A stretch of 64,000 nt of DNA from Phallusia mammillata (taxonomy: Eukaryota > Chordata > Ascidiacea > Phlebobranchia > Ascidiidae): NCBI GenBank assembly GCA_003260075.1, contig QLIY01000917.1, forward strand, positions 1 through 64,000, in the 5' to 3' direction. Made by a program: the position numbers and the translations under genes. The notes beneath the pieces are model-generated. The model made no database searches. It was not told the origin of the DNA and was given only the letters and a program-made list of their open reading frames with translations. Shown here one piece after another: positions 37,401-49,862 of the stretch. Within the stretch, counting starts at the first letter, position 1. Every line of letters begins with the position of its first letter.

Positions 37401-40400
37401 ATTAACGTGAGGTACTTGGTGCTCGACCAAACAGAACACTTGCAGTTTTGGCACATCCCTATCAAGCAGTATTTTAATTTGTTTCGAGACAACAATTATA
37501 TTACCCCAACCAGTCTGAAGCTTGTAACTTGATATGCTGGTCAATGTACCGGGTGCCAGTCATGCTTTACACAATAGAAGTTGTTTCACAATCCTCTGCC
37601 CTTATTCCACCTGTGACATGGCTATTTCAAACCGGAAGTATGTTGAAATTGTATATGTTTGTTTGGAAACTCATTCATAATGAACCTGTATCATGTACAT
37701 ATCATGTAAACTGTACAAGTTTCAAACAAAAATAAAGAAGTCATCCTGACTGCCTTCAAGGTCTGTTCAATTGGTTTAAAAAAACAGTTTTAAACAAAAA
37801 AGTTATAGTGTACTTAAAATAGCCACCAAAATCACAAAACCTCTCTGTTTATCAAGACTGCAGAAAACACCAAATATTTGGTCCATGCAAGTTACTTGGA
37901 GATCTACAATGAAGATGTGAGAGATTTACTGAGTAAGAACATCAAAGAAAAACTAGAGGTAAGGAATGATACATTACCAAATTAACCTCCAAACCTTCAA
38001 AGCAAAGCAATGTTTGTTACATTGACATCATTATGAATTGGCAAAGTTACAAAAAATGTCCAAAAACGGCCCAAAACAAATGTGGGGGGGGGGCACCAAA
38101 TTAACCTCCAAACCTTCAAAGCAAATCAATGTTTGTTACATTGACATCATTATAAATTGGCAAAGTTACAAAAAATGTCCAAAAACGGCCCAAAACAAAT
38201 GTCTTAATGGACAATATGTCAACAGTTATCATACCTGCAAAAGTTGCATGTTTATTTAAAGTTCTATCAACAACAGAAAAAAAACTCCTTTTGCACTCTA
38301 TTCATGTAATAAAAAACTGTGAAATTAGCATACATGTTTCAAAAAACTATGCTTTTACAGCTTAAAGAACATCCTGACAAGGGCGTGTATGTCAAAGATC
38401 TTTCCATGCAAAGAGTGGGCAATGTATTAGAATGTGAACGTGTCATGTCTATGGGTTGGCAAAACAGAACAGTTGGTGCAACTCTCATGAATGCTGACTC
38501 ATCTCGTTCGCATTCAATTTTTACAATATACCTAGAAGCCTGTGACACAGGTAGCGGGAATGTGTTGCTAATTTGTGTCTTGCTTGTGTTTTGCACAAGA
38601 CTAAAAGTTACAAAAAATTACAATGGAATTGTCATAAATGATTTACATTCTATTTGAATAAGGATTGATAAAATCATAAGGAGTAACAGTTTCTACTTTT
38701 ACTTTACCAAGTCATTTTTGAGTATTGTTTTGTGTTTTCCACAGCTAATCTATTGAAAGGTAACAAGCATTGAGCATGCTGGGATAATGTGTGTTGTATA
38801 TTTTGGTGTTAACAACCGGGATATTTATCCCTGGCCTGTAAAGATAAAATAGAAGATAAATGACAATAAATGAAAAAATTAATGTTTACATAATAAAGAA
38901 GAAATGTTTTTGCTGGTTATTGTCTGCAAAGGTGTGGGTTTTGGAATCTTGTTTGGTTAAAGACTGATGCCCAATCACTGCTTGTTATTTGTATTGTATG
39001 GTAAAACAATGTTGTATGTTTGCAATGGTAAAACAATTGTGACTTCACATTCCTTTAAGAATAAACCTTGTATATTTAGGGTGCCGTAATCACAGAAAAT
39101 ACAGCAACAAATTCTTTACAAATGCGATACATTTTTAACAGGTATAGATGGTGGTGACCACATTCGAGCAGGCAGGGGGGGGGGAAAAAATAATGTTTAT
39201 ATAATAAAGAAGAAAATTGTTTGCTGGTTAATGTCTGCAAAGGTGTGGGTTTTGGAATCTTGTTTGGTTAAAGACTGATGGGGGGGGGGAAGGGTGCCTT
39301 AATCACAGAAAATACAGCAACAAATTCTTTACCAATGCAATACATTTTTAACAGGTATAGATGGTGGTGACCACATTCGAGCAGGCAAATTAAACTTGGT
39401 CGATTTGGCTGGTAGCGAGAGACAATCAAAGACAGGTGCCACTGGTGATCGACTCAAAGAAGCCACAAAAATCAACCTTTCCCTATCAGCCTTGGGTGAG
39501 TAGCTTGACTTGAGATTGCCAACTTTTGAGTTTAATTTATGGCTTGTTTGAGATCATTTGTGATGCAGTTACAAGTCAACTGTTGTTGTTGTTAGCTTTC
39601 TTTATCCTTCATGGTCGATATGTCTCATTGTTCAAGTAAAGAAGAAAAAAACCTTTTTAGTTATCCCAAGCTTTGCACTTTTTGTTGGTTGCAACCATGT
39701 GTTCGTTGAGTCAAGTTTGCAAGGTTCATTAAAATTCCCAATGGTTGTTGGGCCCACTGGTGAAAAACCAAAGTACTACAAAGAATGTTGAATTGACTGG
39801 CCTCTAAATAGGCAAGAGGTATTTCCTCATCCCAGCTTGAATTTACACCAAAGAAAGCCACGTCTAAATAAGATTTGTTCATAAAATCTGCTTATCCTTG
39901 AAGTTAACCATCAGAACGATTACAGCACAACGTAAAGTGCAATGAGACTCTTATGTTTGGTTGTGTAGTCATGACAGTGGTCGTGGGTTATATAGGTGAA
40001 CAAATATCACGTCAGAGGAGCGCTTATTAATCGTTGGAAGAGCACAACATCCATGACTTGCTGTTTAAAAGTCTGTAAATTGCGCGATGTATGCGAAGAT
40101 GTTATACTCTGCCCAAGACATGGGGGGGGGGTCTCGTAAAGTGCAATGAGACTCGTATGTTTGGTTGTGTAGTCATGACAGTGGTCTAGGTTATATAGGT
40201 GAACAAATATCAACTCAGACAAGTGCTTATTAATCGCTAGAAGATCACAACATCCATGACTTGCTGTTTAAAAGTTTGTAAATTGCGCGATGTATGCGAA
40301 GATGTTATACTCTGCCCAAGACATCTACTACACGAACAGAAATACTTGTTTGTTTGTTTGGTTGCTAAGTCACGATACAGTCGAAGTGTTTGTTGACGCC

Positions 40401-42332
40401 ACGGGCGATTAACTCGTTAAAGCTAAAACGAAAGTTATTTGATACTCGATCACGGTGCAACTTTGCAATACCTATCCAAACTGCTAGAAACACGTAGCAT
40501 TGTGTGACCTTAACACTAACTTGACGAGCAAAAATTAACTGTATTTATCTGAAACCGCACTTGTGGACATCGTCACGTTTTTATCATTGCCTGTAAAATC
40601 CGTAAAAACACGGGGGGGGGGAAACTGTATTTATCTGAAACCGCACTTGTCGATGGACATCGTCACGTTTTTATCATTGCCTGTAAAATCCGTAAAAACA
40701 CAACGTCTAACCACAGATTTGAAGATTTATACATTCCGTACTGTCATTGCCTTATTCAATTGTTTTTCCCCCAGTCTTGACGTCCTAATGCGTCAACCTC
40801 ACCCTATGATGTGAGTCCCCGTCATATAGCGCTTATAATAACGGTGTGCTGCAGCGCTTTTCTCATCTTTCCACCAATTGTGCCCTCTACTTTGTCGCGC
40901 TTTTTAACGTTTCAACGTTGCTCCGGCAAGGTGAATGTTTTAGTGCAATTGTGTTACTACGATTTTTTCACCGAGCGAAATAAACTCAACTCAAATACAA
41001 ACCAATTCTTGTTACTTTTCATGACCGTTGTATTGTCATCCACAGTGAAAATTCCTGAAGTCTAAATAACAGTATTAAAATTCAGGCAACGTTATATCGG
41101 CTTTGGTGGACGGAAAGTCGAAGCACATGGGGGGGGGGTTACAAACCAATTCTTGTTACTTTTGTGAACGTTCTATTGTCATCCAACCATTTGAAAAATT
41201 TGCTGAATTCTAACTAACACCATTAAATTTCAGGCAACGTTATATCGGCTTTGGTGGACGGAAAGTCGAAGCACATTCCCTACCGTGATTCAAAGCTTAC
41301 TCGACTACTGCAAGACTCTCTAGGAGGGAACACGAAGACTTTGATGGTAGCCTGCTTATCACCAGCCGACAATAATTACGATGAGACCTTAAGCACGTTA
41401 CGGTAAGAAGCTTAAGATCAATCCAGTCCACAGTCGCTGGGTTGCAAGATAACCTCATAAGCAAAAAGATACGTATGGCGTGGTTGAATTCTCTTTACTT
41501 TGTTAATTTTTTTTAATCAACCGAACTTGCTACGTTTTGTGTAGAAATTGAACTACGAGCGATTCTTTCGAACCTGAATTGAATAATTACGGCTAGTTTG
41601 ACACGCAGAGTTCGGGGCAAAAACTGTCGTTTTCATAACTAAAGAATTACGTGTGTGTGTTTTACTAATTATAATTAAAATCCTTGTGCCACAGTATAAT
41701 CATTAGGAAAATGAACTTTTATCATATTACTAAACTTCTATTTTCTATGTTTTAGTTACGCCAATCGAGCCAAGAATATAAAGAACAAGCCTCATATCAA
41801 CGAAGACCCGAAGGACGCATTGCTACGAGAATATCAGGAAGAGATTAAAAAACTAAGAGGTTTGCTTGCTGGACAACTTGGACCAGATGGAATCAAAGGT
41901 AAGATGACGCAGAATTAGCAACGAGACGAAAATACAACAAGCATACATTTTAGTCATTTGTTTGGTGGAGCATCTCGTTTTAAACAATCATTTATTCGAC
42001 GCAAACATGTCACTTCTCACTACTTATTCAAGTAACATATAACCGTTTTTTCATTTAGCCCCATCAATCACTTATTTTAAGTATATGGTATGGACCGATT
42101 GTTTTTAGATGGATTTGCATTCAAATTGCCAACAGTAATCACAAAGACAGACGGACATTTATATGTAAGAAATCAGATTGAATTTAATTGATCCTTCACT
42201 TTACCTACTATAGAGGGACAGATCCTGCAAAAAAGCATTTTCTTTTTCAAATGAATGTAAAACTTCAGACTGGGTAAACGACGAAGGTCCCCAATTTCAG
42301 TTGAATACTTGTAAAAAAATAGCTCTCAAAGT

Positions 42333-42398
<66 letters not shown>

Positions 42399-44592
42399 AC
42401 AAGTTTCTCTACAGCTCTAGTCGGCAACGCCAAGCAAGATCCAAAACTGGCCGAGGCCCTCAGCAGCGGTTGGTAGTTATACGTTTGCGCATTTCCGTAC
42501 GAAATGCGCTGCGCTCATGCGGGCTTGAGGTGCTAAAATGCAATTGAATGCTGAATTAATCATTTCTACATTTGTTTTGAGTCAGAATTCGAAGTAATTT
42601 TTCAACTTGCGAGGTGTTAAGGTTTTAAATGGAAGCATCTGGTGGCAATTGATCCATAGCGCCAAAATATTATGAAGTGCTGGTCATAATATTTGCAGCT
42701 TTTGTAACAGCATCGCTAAATACGATTACATCATTCACATCTTCTCACAAATTTGTCATTGTCATTCCATGAAACGACTCATTCATCCATCTTTCATGTG
42801 CATCGAACAAAGTTAATATTTTCACAGTTCATGTATGGGCACTTTACCTTGGGAGTCATTACTATCATTCGTGAAGTACAATGAAAGTACTGTTTTAAGG
42901 TTAATTTTGTCACGTAGCAGTTCGGACTTTCGGAAATTGTCGTTAAAAGTGCATCTGTTGCTGTTTGAGAAATAGACAAAGAAAAATCTGAGTCAAATTT
43001 GTACAACGTGGTGTTGGCCACTGAATAGAAATAACAATTTAGAGAAAAAGAGGTGACATTTCGAGTTTTGATCTTCCCAAAAATCTTTTAATGCACAACG
43101 ATCCTCTTTAATTTGATTTTAATGAAGTCAAATTTGTAAAAGTAGTAACCTAAAGTTACTTGGTAAAGTCAACTGCAAGTTGTCAAAAGTTCTATGTTTA
43201 CTTTGATTTTAATCTTTGAAAGCTGTAGCCGATTTCTGCTTGCACATAACCACAATGCTTCAGCGCTATGGTCAGGTTTTGTTTACATGAACATCCAGCA
43301 CCTGACATCGCGATTTCCGACTTGATAACGACGGGCTTACGAGCGCCAAATGTCCGCACTTTTAAATTATTCATGCCCATCTTTTTTCGACTAGTGGGGG
43401 GGGGGCGAGCTATGGTCAGGTTTTGTTTACACGAACAGTCAGCACCTGACATCGCGATTTCCGACTTGATAACGACGGGCTTACGATCGCCAAATGTCCG
43501 CACTTTTAAATTATTCATGCCAATCTTTTTTCGACTAGTTTTTATCCAACGTTTCCATGTTTTCAATCCGCGTGGTCTAGATTTCACAGTATTATTGGCA
43601 GCAGGAGTGAATATTTACAAACATTGTGCGAGTTTGTTAAAAACGTGCAATGAGTTTCGACAATTTAGTATAGGCGGAAATTTATTTTATCCTTAATTGT
43701 TAATTAAAGGTTTGGCATAAAAATGGGATATATTTGATGCAATGGTGTTTTTACGAGGTATTTAATTGTGTTTTTCATGATGTGTTACATTCATCGTATT
43801 TTTTTAATTTTGCAATTCTGTGGCGCTTGTTGAGAAGCTTAAACAATACTGACTTAATGGATTTACTTAAAATTTTACAACTGTAATTTTGCAGCCTTGC
43901 TGGAGGGACAGTCCCCGTTTCAGCAGCGCTCCAAGTCGGAAACACAAGAAGAAACGGATGAGACCGGAAATGCAGATCTGGAATCTGACTCCATGCGAAA
44001 GGTATTTATACGACAGCAATCTGTTCATTCCACAAACTCTTGTTTGGAGTAAGGCAATTTGAAGCCTTTAGCTTCTTATTGACATTTTCTAAGTGCTTTC
44101 TGCCACGTGTTTCGCCACGCGGTAATAATAAGATTATTTTGGGGGTTTAGGAATACGAGGAGAAAATCACGGAGCTAAAGCAGAGATATGAAGCCGAGCA
44201 AATGAGCAATGCGAAGTTACAGGAGGACATGAACAAATTGAAGACCCAATACGACCAGCATATATCACAAGCAGGTAATGCCATCCTTGCATAAAAACGT
44301 ATTGGCTTTACCAAATGTTTGCACTCATAATAATTACAAGTCTGACATTAAACGTAAATGAGATAGCTTGGTTGCAAAAAGATATTTTTTCAACTGCTCA
44401 AAACGTTTTTGGACGTCGGAAACGTTTATAATAGTATGTTTTCAAAACATACAAACTCTCTAGTGCAGTGGTTCCCAACCTTTCGTGGACCATGGCCCCC
44501 TTAAAGTAACTTTTTAGCCTCGTGGCGCACTTCAAGTTACCATATAGGACCTGTGGCCCCCTTAAAATGTAGATAGCAATCTCGCGTTGGAA

Positions 44593-44670
<78 letters not shown>

Positions 44671-45251
44671 GTTTTGATCAGACTAGCATGTTTGCATTTC
44701 GATATTCTCGTTTCTTCTGCAATTTCAAAATCTTAGATCTATTTTCTTTTTAGGCCTTGCTGTGCAGAACACGTTAACCATGGATCGTCTTTCACAAGAG
44801 GTATGTTCCCATCTTGAATAGGAAACAATACGCATCCAGACTTTTTTGGTTAAAAACATTTGGTTGGGTAAGGCTTACTCTAGCCTCAAAATTCACCAAG
44901 TAAAACGGTGCAACCTTATGAAGCTTTGAAGCAAAAGGTATCCATTGATTCACTAAAAAGATAGTGTGGTTGGCGGTTAATGGGTCAACACCTCTTTATT
45001 TCATTTTTTCGTTGGTTGTTGGCTCTGCACTATTATTGCTCATTAACATAACTCCTCGCTACAAAACTTTCCACCAAGCTGTCTCACATCTCTCCATATC
45101 CCCCTGACGACGACTCCAGCACTAGCGATGATTGTAGCAGCAGTGTAACGGGCGACAGCGTGTCGCCATCTTTCCGCTCGTCGGATGTTGGCGGGCTCGA
45201 ACTTGACCACGTGACTGAAGGCGACCAATCACAAGACACCGATCTAAAAGT

Positions 45252-45316
<65 letters not shown>

Positions 45317-48300
45317 AGTCGGCGAATTTCATGCTTAAGCTATCGGAACTAATCTACAACCATGCCCTTGAGATGTCCGTCCGAAGGTCACTTCATGACC
45401 GCATCTCTGACGTCATGGGGGGTGCCATCGCCGATGGGGGCGATTTTCCAGTAGGATATGAGCGGGGCCGTTGTTGCAGCATGGTTTGTTGTGTCGTAAA
45501 GTGGCAGTGTTTGATAATGTTGTTCGACGTACTTTGGCATCATGTTACGATGGCTGAACTATATATACTCCCACAATGCATTGGAATCTTGATTTCTTGT
45601 GGTGTTATTCTTGAAGAGCATGTGCGACTTTTTACAAAATAATAATTGAAGTGACTAAATGAATAAAGGAAAATGTAAGGAAGATTTTGTCGTCTTTCCA
45701 ATGATGGATTCTTATTTGTTGTCAATTGTTAACCGTAACCGGTCGCTGCAAAAAGCGAATTCGGATTTGATTGTTTGCCAACATTGATAGGGTGTCTTTC
45801 ATTGTAAGTTATAGTTCAAAACACGTTCCTCTTAAACTGATCTTTTCCGTCGCTTTTAAGATGCCGCTAACATCATCCACAGCATCCGACGTCGGTTTCT
45901 ACGAGTCCTCCTTCGAGGTGATGCCATACACTGGTGACGTCTGCTCGCTTGGGTCTGACGTGACGTCACTGGTACTTTTGTTGTCGTCATAAGTGGCATG
46001 ATTATGACGATCGATGAACGATCTGTCTCAGTTGAAATTTTGGTGTTTCTTATATGTCTCGGTTTAAAGTGGATATTCCCTGAAAGATGTTTAGAGATGA
46101 GATTTTTTTGATGTTCATATTTAGATTCTGGTCAATCGTATACCCGGTAATCGCATATTCTGTTTTAATGAATAATACCATTTTGTTCATTAAGTGAAAG
46201 CTTGGTCGTGAAAGAACAAATTCGTCTGTTTACGAAGTACTGAGGTGGTGTGAATGTTTGTAGTTCATTGTTTCATAATACACTTAAAAATAATGGGGTA
46301 TCTGTTGTTTGAAAGTGAACCGTGCGATGCAACTTTGTTTTGTTGTCGTGGGGTTCGAACCCTTGACGAGTACGAACCCTGATCAGTTTTTGTTACTGAT
46401 GTGTTGTGTTATTTTGAAACATCTTCTCACTGGTAAATTTGTTTGTTTTGTAACATTTTCATGTCGACAAAATTCAAGTGTAAAGTTTTTCATGGAACCT
46501 GTGTTTGATTTCAGAGTGGTGAAACGACCAGTGAGACGGTTTCTTTACAACAACAGCCGGAACATCAGGTACATACTCCAAATAAACTGTGCAAACGTAT
46601 GTCCTAATAATAACACAACGTGCTATGTTTGAAGGTCGCTCAGTACATTGGTAGCAAGCCCTCCAACGAGGAGGTGCCTAACAATGCTCTCCTCGAAGAA
46701 GACGAAAAAACGAACGAGGACGACGTCATGAAGCAACACGAGGAGGCGCTAAAGCGGTAGGTTTTTTATGCGAAGGGGCATATTAGTTTAAAAATAGGCA
46801 TAAGCAAATTTGCAAGGCCCAGTTAAAAAAAATCCTGAAAAGCAAAAAATAAAAAATAAATACACCGGCGAAAACAACAACAAATTAGATAGGCTCTTTG
46901 GTTACGTTGTAATTCCGTTTTTAAATCGAGTTATTCCTAAAAGTTTGTGAACTTGGTGACATTTGATTGGCAGACTTCAGATGCTACAGCAGAACATGGT
47001 TGGCGGAGAAAGGTCACGTGACGAGGAAGCGAAACTACGACGTCAGAGTCGGCGTAAACACGTGGACGAGCGAAAGCGCCGACTTGCACAGGCCACGTTA
47101 CGGGATGATGACGAAACAATTCTGGACGTGTACGACAGCATTCATGACGACGTAAAAGGACGCGACAAGATTATAACTAAGCAGAAAAAGAAGGTAAGAA
47201 TTGTTTCAGGATAGACTGAGAGTATTTAAAATTGAGATGAAGAAGGGACTTTTGCGTAAAAATTGAGTATGAGATCGGCCAGCTGCTATAACAGACAAAA
47301 GGAAAACGGTTTTACTTCACTGAAAATTATAAAAAAAAACAGTCAAGTCAATCTATTGTTTAAAAAATACAAGACGTTTCGACACTACTTATGCCATTTT
47401 TAAATGAAGTGTAAAATCCAGCAGCAAGTAAAAATGGGCGAAAATAAAACAAGATGTGTGATCTATGGCAAACTATCCCTAAACGGTCTGCAATCTGTCT
47501 TTGAAACAAATATCTACAGAATTCAAAAACTCCATGTCAAAATCATATGCTTCAAATTGCATGCAGCTCAAATACTTAAACTTTCCTTACATGTTTTAAG
47601 TTGGAAGGTTTAAAAATGGAGGTGGAGGATTTAAATTACGAATTCGAACGTGACAGAAGTGAATACCTCGCGACGATAAGAAGACAGGAACGAGAGTTGG
47701 AGCTTCTTAATGTAAGCAATCCAAACAAACGAGTTATTATTATTCCAGTTTATTTTGTGGGCTGTACCAATCAGAGCATGATTTCTTTACTATACATGGT
47801 GTCTTAATGTTTTAAACTCCTTCTGCATAATTTTGCTTTTAAAACTGAATAACAAGCGTACATCTGTTTTACGTGTGGCAAACAGTGTATGTGGTCGTTC
47901 ATTAAATAATTTGTACAATATAAAAATGAAAAAGGTGCAGGAAAGCCATCATTCTAGTCCAACCTCCATACTGCAGATACCAGAACATAAACTGGCATTG
48001 ACTTTTCACCTTCTGCAGGGAATTTTGGGCAAACTGCAGCCCACTATCAGACGGGACTGTAATTATGGCAACTTAGACCGCATCAAGTCTGAAACCAAGT
48101 TCGACGAAGACGAGCAAAGATGGATTCTGCCCGACCTGGTGATTGTTAAAACGTCGCTACCAAGTGCAGGTACGAACAACGGTGGATTTTTTCACCTAAA
48201 ATGAAAACAACCTTTGCACACGCCTGTAAAATCTGCTTATCTTTTAATAAAAGAAACTTGTCAGTTTTAGTTTTTTTGTCACAATTTTGTGTGCGCTTCA

Positions 48301-49500
48301 CAGCCGACGGCTTGAAACACCCCATCTATATGTCTTAATGTCATTGATCAAGGGGTGAAATTATACTTGCTTCTCCTCACTCACCAGGTATGTTTTGTGT
48401 TTAGGTCCACAGAACGGCGTGAGAGGAGGCTACTCCGATCGGGTAGGCTATTCCCCGCCACAATCTACCAGCTCAACCGAAAGTTACTCACAGGTGAGTA
48501 CAATAAAATAAAACCGAGAGAATTGAGTAAAAGAGCAAGCTACGTAGTTAACAGTTGCATTGCTAATGTGTCAAATGAATGATTAGAAAGTTTAATCGAT
48601 AGTTGAGTTTCGGTTTGTTGGTTTCGGTTTGTAATACAGTATATTTAAACCATACGAATTAAGTTCTGCAATTCGGTGTTCCATCGAACAAAACTGGCAC
48701 TGGAATGACTATAATCAACCTTACAACAGAAAAATGCCTAAAAACATCAAGTCAATTGTTCCAAGTTAACAATCGAACAGTAATGAATTTGACGGATGTT
48801 CAACTGATTTATTCGACTACATGCTTGTTATTCAACATACAACATAGCAAACCAAGCTCGTCGTATTTTAATAAACCTGGTTTTCGTTACAGCGAAGTGA
48901 CGAAGATAAATATTTAGCAAAGTTGAACAACAGTCGCAACGAACAGTTAGCCTCTTCCTACTTCATGCCGAAACGACAAGTGAAGCAAATTATTTCTTCG
49001 TCTCACTCGGATGGCACGCTAAGAAGTAAGCGACACACTAAGTTTTTGTATGAACTGTGGCCACAATTGGGATTCAGATTTCATAAGACTTCAGAATATT
49101 AAAACCAGTGCCGGATTAAGGGTCTGCTGGCCTGTAGGCACATTTTATGGGGGGGGGGGGGGTCTGTAGGTTTGCCTAATGGTTAATCCAGCACTGATTG
49201 AAACAATGAGACCCTAAAGTTCCATATCTACATGTCGTATGCTAGCCACAAATGCAATGTATTGCAGCATTTTGGTTCTTTCTTACTTACACCGACACTA
49301 AAACTCACTGTTTACATAAATGTGAACAACGTAATGTGTAACTAATTAGACCGCAAAGAGAAAACAGAAAAAGGTTGGGGGGGGGGGTACAGCATTTTGG
49401 TTCTTTCTTACTTATACCGACACTTAAACTCACTGTTATACATAAATGTGAACCACGTAATGTGTAACTAATTAGACCGCAAAGAGAAAACAGAAAAAGG

Positions 49501-49598
<98 letters not shown>

Positions 49599-49862
49599 AG
49601 TAACAGTCCAAGCGGCGGAATGTCTTCGTCCTCGTCAAACGGTTTTTCACAAAACGGGGACCGGTATTCCCCGGTCGGTGGTTCGCACCATCACCCCTTG
49701 TCGGCCACAAACGTACCCACCCTGCCCCCAGGTGCCTCCTACCCCGGCTTAGACGACCTGGTTCGACGGCCTCATAAACTCGAAGCAATTCCGTCGCTTT
49801 CGTCCAAATCGAAAAAGCCGAAAAAGAAAAAGAGCAGCAGCGGGACAATGGACTTGTACTAG
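34499..49862 (+). CDS. KIF17: Kinesin-2 family motor KIF17
   Basis: Homodimeric plus-end motor of cilia and dendrites. Exons: 34499-34570, 34756-34911, 36493-36639, 37857-37958, 38361-38550, 39355-39495, 41234-41402, 41756-41898, 43895-44001, 44151-44274, 44754-44800, 45079-45450, 45861-45971, 46515-46568, 46635-46756, 46974-47193, 47601-47711, 48019-48169, 48405-48493, 48893-49025, about 49598-49862; phases agree. Total about 1,000 residues. Motor: [13 protein letters not shown]-loop GQTGCGKS (about 90-97); NADSSRSHS (203-211); DLAGSER (about 239-245); neck [17 protein letters not shown]. The tail coiled coil and [17 protein letters not shown] and VKTSLP match KIF17. The C-terminus carries KKPKKKK, like the KIF17 ciliary/nuclear signal. 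Exon 12 holds a 60-G run (45253-45312). The last acceptor is lost in a 95-G run. Confidence 0.93.
34999..35372. repeat. Tandem copies joined by an n
   Basis: About 34999-35180 is repeated at 35187-35372. The join carries the undetermined base at 35181 instead of a G run. It lies in KIF17 intron 2 and is probably another allele overlap. Confidence 0.75.
36735..37461. mobile_element. hAT element, 727 bp, interrupted by a second hAT
   Basis: Ends TAGGGATGGGCC and GGCACATCCCTA (11 of 12 match as inverted repeats). Exact 8-bp target duplication TCAAGCAG at 36727-36734 and 37462-37469. No transposase frame. It lies in KIF17 intron 3, with a 331-bp element inserted inside it. Confidence 0.88.
36965..37295. 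mobile_element. Nested hAT element, 331 bp
   Basis: Terminal inverted repeats CAGGGGTGTCCAAACT and AGTTTGGACACCCCTG. Exact 8-bp target duplication CCGTACAG at 36957-36964 and 37296-37303. Inserted within the older element 36735-37461. Confidence 0.92.
37976..38202. repeat. Allelic overlap copies, KIF17 intron 4
   Basis: 37976-38083 is repeated at 38094-38202 around a 10-G run (38084-38093). Confidence 0.85.
38880..39387. repeat. Allelic overlap copies with truncated KIF17 exon 6
   Basis: 38880-38969 reappears at 39191-39279 and 39078-39174 at 39291-39387, with 10-G runs at 39175-39184 and 39280-39289. The left copy includes the first 33 bases of exon 6 (39142-39174), which is not a usable exon. 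Confidence 0.82.
39931..40701. repeat. Two allelic overlap joins, KIF17 intron 6
   Basis: 39931-40121 is repeated at 40134-40325 (G run 40122-40131). 40538-40611 is repeated at 40622-40701 (G run 40612-40621). Confidence 0.85.
40997..41275. repeat. Allelic overlap copies with truncated KIF17 exon 7
   Basis: 40997-41128 is repeated at 41139-41275 around a 10-G run (41129-41138). The left copy has the first 43 bases of exon 7 (41086-41128); the full exon starts at 41234. Confidence 0.85.
42334..42397. other. 64-G run in KIF17 intron 8, probable assembly gap
   Basis: No copied flanks. The surrounding intron (41899-43894) shows no other coding exon that I can phase. Confidence 0.7.
43263..43540. 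repeat. Allelic overlap copies, KIF17 intron 8
   Basis: 43263-43395 is repeated at 43406-43540 around a 10-G run (43396-43405). Confidence 0.85.
44466..44592 (+). mobile_element. hAT-type element, left end only
   Basis: Starts CAGTGGTTCCCAACC, a common hAT terminus, and runs into a 77-G run (44593-44669) that hides the right end. KIF17 intron 10. Confidence 0.55.
45253..45312. other. 60-G run inside KIF17 exon 12, probable assembly gap
   Basis: The run falls between DTDLKV and RQSANF and would encode 20 glycines. Its length is a multiple of three, so the frame survives by chance. The true sequence here is unknown. Confidence 0.7.
49106..49196. mobile_element. Short hAT-like MITE, about 91 bp
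   Basis: Ends CAGTGCCGGATTAA and TTAATCCAGCACTG (13 of 14 match). Target duplication ATTAAAAC at 49098-49105 and ATTGAAAC at 49197-49204 (7 of 8). The centre holds a 14-G run (49149-49162), so some internal sequence may be missing. Confidence 0.75.
49262..49597. repeat. Allelic overlap copies, then a 95-G run before the last KIF17 exon
   Basis: 49262-49376 is repeated at 49388-49502 around an 11-G run (49377-49387). The 95-G run 49503-49597 follows at once and hides the last KIF17 acceptor. Confidence 0.8.

Noticed and set aside
45253..45312. G-quadruplex or telomere-like signal in the long G runs
   Set aside because: Uninterrupted single-base runs always on one strand, some inside exons, fit gap filling better than any structure.
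49501..49848. Poly-glycine and poly-proline proteins over the long G runs
   Set aside because: They exist only because a homopolymer has no stop codons. The runs are best read as assembly gaps.
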